NCBI RefSeq assembly: GCF_932526225.1
Contig: NC_064036.1
Coordinates: 7,447,519-7,511,518, forward strand
DNA: 64,000 bases
Direction: 5' to 3'
From: Nematostella vectensis
Taxonomy: Eukaryota; Cnidaria; Anthozoa; Actiniaria; Edwardsiidae
Below the pieces are notes generated by a model that ran no database searches, was not told the DNA's origin, and worked only from the letters and a program-made list of their open reading frames with translations. The position numbers and the translations under genes are program-made. Positions 60,701-64,000 of the stretch are shown piece by piece (within the stretch, counting starts at the first letter, position 1; each line of letters begins with the position of its first letter).

Positions 60701-63389
60701 GAATATTTCATGTGCTCGTGCGACACCTTCATATGTATAAGATAAAAGAAGGACGCATTGTAACTACGTTTTGGTTTAAGTTTAATAGTAGTTTAGGTTA
60801 GTTTAAGTAGTTTAGGTTTAATACTACACTACTACTAGGTTTATGCTGTGCATTCAATTGTAATCCTCATGCAAGTAAATTGAAGATTTTAATATTATAA
60901 GTGACGCGTGGCTTCTGGAATTTGTAAATGTCACTTTCTTGGACAACCTCACTAGTTAGTTACCTATTCTAGGTTTGGGCGGCGCCTTCCTTACAGCGTT
61001 TGCATGTTGGTCACAAGTCTGTTCTGCTTTCTTATCTTGGCGATTCCTAAAGGTACAGTACAAGTTTAATCGAAACTGACATTGTATTTTCGCCTCACAA
61101 TATATTCAATTAACAAAGACACGGATCACGGGCCTTAAAGTATATGGTATTTTTAATATTCCATTTTTTTTTATTTATTTGAGTGCCGTGCTATGTTTGG
61201 GTTGTGGTCTCGGATTATTAATTTTATTCTGGGTAACACTTCAAAGATCAACAATGGGTTCCATTAGAGGACGAAAATTGGCATCTCATGGTAGCGATGG
61301 GTAAATCGCGATTTCAGAATCCAAACACAAGACTTTTGTCAAATTTCGGAATCCAAGCCCGAGCTTTTCGGATAACTTGCTCGAGGTATGTAATAAACAT
61401 ATTGAAAAAAAATAAGTAGAGATACAATACAATCTTGCTTTAGCTAATGTTTCCGTTTATAGCAGAAAGGCTCAAGACTCGAGACTCAAAATAGAAGGGG
61501 AAACCCGTAGCATGGTAACGACATAAAACAGATCGCGTTTAACAACATCAGAGACTCCGAGATCGCGTTTGGTACCCATCGCTACCCTTACAAGATAGGA
61601 TAGTCGACACTACCACTAAACTATCCTATCGCCCTCCCTATGTCCCCGCGACCCCTGGGAACGGGTATGATGGACCCTAAATGCGCAAGGACGCTAGACT
61701 CGACTGCATTCCACATTCCACCAATTCCACCATCCTCGCCACTTGCAGCTCGTCGTCCTGAGCAGCATTGCGTCACCTTTTTGAAATCATAAATCCATAA
61801 AAGGTTGAATATTTTCTTCTTTTTTTTTTTGTTCAGAGTACCCCCTTGCCGTCACTGTGTTAGCCATGCTTGGAAAGTCCCTAATGAGCGTGCAGTTTGA
61901 AAATGCGTTCCTTTATTGCACGGAGCTTTACCCAACAGTAGTGAGGTGAAATAGTAATAAGATACGCATTTGTATCTAAACTGTAGTCTACCAGTGGCAA
62001 TAAATGTCAGTGACGTAACTACTACGTCTGTCTGTCTGTTCAGCGCCGTAGCAGGGGGTTGGGCACTGAGGGCACGCCCCTCCCATTCCCAATATTTAAA
62101 ACATATTTGCAAATATATAGGAAATGACCAGTAGGGACTGTACTGTGCCCCCAATCTTTCGAGGCCTGCTACAGCTCTGCTGTTGGACTCAATACAAAAT
62201 CTAGCCTGTGAAGCAAACGTTTATTAAAAGAAAGAGAGAAAGACGGAAGATCGAGATTTTCGATGTTTTTATACCGCGCGTAAAACATTGAAAATCTCGA
62301 TCTTCGGTCTTTCTCTGCTGTCCCGCCAAAGAAGCATTTGCTTCACAGGCTATACAAAATCGCTCACTCTGCGTGAACAGTGGCTTGTAAGGAGGTTTAA
62401 AGCTTTTAAATGACATCTCTAGCTATCGATGTGCTTTTTTTTTTTCAGATCAAATGCGTTTGGGTGTGGAACCATGTTGTCCCGTCTTGGTGGAATGTTG
62501 ACCCCTTACATCGCAATGCTGGTGAGAGACCATTTTTTCTCATTAACTGTACATGTTATTCAAACTACCCAAAATTTCTCGCAAAGAGAACCCGAGAGGG
62601 AGGGGGGTAGCTCAAGAATATGTAAAACATATAGCGGGGGGGGGGGGGGGGGGTTAATTTGTAGCCAATTTATTTCCCATAAAGTTATTCTAAAATGTGC
62701 ATGCCAGCGAAAGTGGAGAGTTGATTAAAGCCGCATTGTCACCAGTTTACTTCCGGTCGATTACGTAAGAATCTCCGACGATTTTTAACGGAAAACACGA
62801 AAAATATTTCAAAATATAGAAAGCAATTTGTGAATATTTCGGATTCGAATAGATTCTTTTGTCTTTTAACGGATAAGGTTTCCGTCGGACCTCCGGAAGT
62901 AGACTGGTGACAATGCAGCTTTTAGGTACAACATTGTTTTCCCATATATTTTAGTGTTGGCGGGGCCCAGAATAGTGACGGTTCTACAACTATATTGTTA
63001 TATCTAGTATTGCTATGACGAGGTGCTGCTGTACAGAAGACTCCTACGCAGTTGTTCTGGGCCTCTGTCGCACAATCCGCTTTAGCTGCTTAGGAGGGGT
63101 AGTGGTTACACACAGGCTAAAAAATCACTACGGAATGCGTTTTTTTCAGGGCCAACTGCCTAATTACGGCGTGTACGTTCCCGCTACCATATTTGGTGTT
63201 CTGACGCTTGTTGGGGCGATCATGTCGCTATGGTTACCAGAGACGCTGTTAGCCAAATTGTTTCAGACGGTGGAGGAAGCCGAGGCGGCACAAGAGGACT
63301 TCTCCGTCATCTGCTGGGGACATCAAAAGAGACGCAAGCGAGAGGCGGAAGACCTAGGCGATGATTACATCAAGGATACTGAGATATGA
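57799..63389 (+). CDS. SLC22-type organic ion transporter (MFS), nine exons
   Basis: Exons: 57799-58101, 58624-58770, 58856-59136, 59630-59875, 60426-60560, 60973-61052, 61837-61945, 62449-62521, 63150-63389. All have GT/AG sites and matching phases, giving 537 aa ending at TGA 63389, the normal SLC22 length. It would move organic cations, anions or zwitterions across the plasma membrane; substrate cannot be told. Seen: TM1 (RLVFSFIFFLVLMMAMQYGL), a Cys-rich extracellular loop with N-glycosylation sites (NST, NCT) and WKLLCDRAYL, the MFS signature GWLSDNFGRKP, PALE-type ASPRWLIAHNRLEEA, TPKLRKRS before TM7, FGRRLPYSVC, and CTELYPTVVRS. Twelve membrane segments are expected. The C-terminus is long and charged (RRKREAEDLGDDYI). 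Two introns carry junction-derived arrays. Confidence 0.93.
58009..58510 (+). repeat. Tandem copies of SLC22 exon 1 3' end with its splice donor
   Basis: The final 95 bp of exon 1 plus GAG|gtaag is repeated about four more times in intron 1, starting near 58115, 58232, 58325 and 58427. Copy 2 is almost identical (one internal change and the same donor CACTGAG|gtaaga); copies 3-5 decay progressively, copy 3 having an in-frame TGA. Confidence 0.92.
59148..59303. repeat. Dispersed repeat in SLC22 intron 3, related to 49128-49350
   Basis: It starts CAGGGGCAGATCAAGC and ends CCCCTAGATCCGCTACTGG, similar to the ends of the repeat at 49128. A G-rich run lies near 59257. Confidence 0.45.
59880..60425 (+). 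repeat. 57-60-bp minisatellite carrying copies of the SLC22 exon 5 acceptor
   Basis: About nine units read ctcttgttatctcag|GGTGGTAATTACCATAG, against the true junction ttgttatctcag|GGTGGTAATTGCCATCG at 60426. Between them is TTCACATGATCACATGATAT. Most units are 57-59 bp, so long open frames appear on both strands; these are repeat artefacts. In the transporter frame a unit reaches TGA after about ten codons. Confidence 0.95.
62192..62361. mobile_element. Foldback MITE with 10-bp target-site duplication in SLC22 intron 7
   Basis: The element 62202-62351 is a near-perfect hairpin: AGCCTGTGAAGCAAA and GAAGATCGAGATTTTC face their complements around TATACCGCGCGTA. ATACAAAATC is duplicated at 62192-62201 and 62352-62361. 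A 9-10-bp duplication with long inverted arms is typical of Mutator-like elements. Confidence 0.85.
62635..62654. repeat. G homopolymer run
   Basis: A run of about 19 G in SLC22 intron 8, close to a MITE. Similar runs occur near 63452 and 63868 (as C). Confidence 0.8.
62727..62924. mobile_element. MITE in SLC22 intron 8
   Basis: The left end reads AAAGCCGCATTGTCACCAGT, and the reverse complement of the right end AAAAGCTGCATTGTCACCAG; both continue into CTTCCGG. The 200-bp element has no coding content. Target duplication is unclear. Confidence 0.8.
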
Positions 63390-64000
63390 GCTTCCAATGT
63401 CATCGTGTGAATAACCAGCTGACACTTCTCGTCAAAAAGATAGTTTACGGAGGGGGGGGGGGGGGGGGGTGGAGTTCAGGATTTCGCCAAGGGAGGGGGG
63501 TCTGGGACCGTCTCGCATCTAGACATATGAATAAATCATATGACTAGATGTCAAATTTAATATGGATTTTAACTCCTATACATTTCTTTTAACATGTATA
63601 TAGGGTGTATACAGGTTTGCATTCGCATAAATAAAAACGTGGCTAAAGGTATCCTGGACAACTGGATTGTGGATGCCATAATAACTGCCCCAAAACCGAG
63701 ACGCGTTGAACCAAGAAGCCTGATTTGACACTAGGTAAAATTATATAGTAGAGACAACACCCAAAGGAATCGGTGACCCTCCTTTTGGAAATTTCTCGAG
63801 AGCCCCCTCCACCCCCCCCCCCCCACACACACACATACATACACATAGTATCCTCATGCCCCAATCCCCCCCCCCCCCCCCCCCCCCGAAAGACAAAATT
63901 AGAAAAGTAAACATTCTGAGAGGAACTGCTTTCGATATACACGCTGTGCTATGAATTATCCGGCAGAAGTAAGGCACTGTTTCTGTGTAATGTGAATTCA
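63390..64000. other. 3' flank of the SLC22 gene
   Basis: It contains long G and C homopolymers (about 63452 and 63868) and polyadenylation signals. No further gene is recognised. Confidence 0.5.
63530..63535 (+). terminator. Candidate polyadenylation signal of the SLC22 gene
   Basis: AATAAA 141 bases after the stop codon; a second AATAAA is at 63630-63635. Confidence 0.45.

Overview
The window looks like a metazoan nuclear contig, most likely from an anthozoan cnidarian (a sea anemone such as Nematostella is my first guess). This rests on recognition of intron-rich host genes, a Polinton of a type common in cnidarians, and abundant short palindromic and tandem repeats; no search was run. Host exons were found by reading translated frames for domains and checking GT/AG sites and phase at every junction.

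Layout. (1) 1191-1316, minus: first coding exon of a tropomodulin gene that leaves the window to the left. (2) 7317-30360, minus: a 30-exon zonula occludens (ZO/TJP) gene. All 30 exons join in phase to 5,766 nt (1,922 codons): CARD - PDZ1 - PDZ2 - Arg/Glu-rich linker - PDZ3 - SH3 - GUK - Asp/Arg-rich linker - ZU5 - UPA-like. The CARD and the UPA-like extension are unusual for a ZO protein. (3) 31761-48395: an apparently complete 16.6-kb Polinton/Maverick (adintovirus-like endogenous element) flanked by ACTGT direct repeats. It has long inverted termini, protein-primed PolB, integrase, capsid protein, packaging ATPase, candidate penton, several small membrane proteins, an ankyrin protein, a Cys/His-repeat protein and a TFIIB-like factor. 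No major reading frame is broken. (4) 49670-50351, minus: a decayed sphingomyelinase-like copy with a TIR transposon immediately upstream of its start. (5) 51956-52903, plus: the intact relative. (6) 57799-63389, plus: a nine-exon SLC22-type transporter (537 aa), phase-consistent throughout.

Two patterns stand out. First, in both large host genes several intronic minisatellites are built from the neighbouring splice junction, so each unit carries a decoy splice site; three acceptor-type arrays that I translated lead quickly to a stop codon. Second, the Polinton looks like a self-organised transcription unit: nearly every gene is preceded by a short TTTAAAGA-type motif, the element encodes its own TFIIB-like factor, and a roughly 30-bp palindrome is scattered through it, including inside four reading frames in two different frames.

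The rest is intron or intergenic DNA with MITE-like elements, tandem repeats and one hammerhead-ribozyme-like palindrome. I recognised no tRNA, rRNA or CRISPR array.
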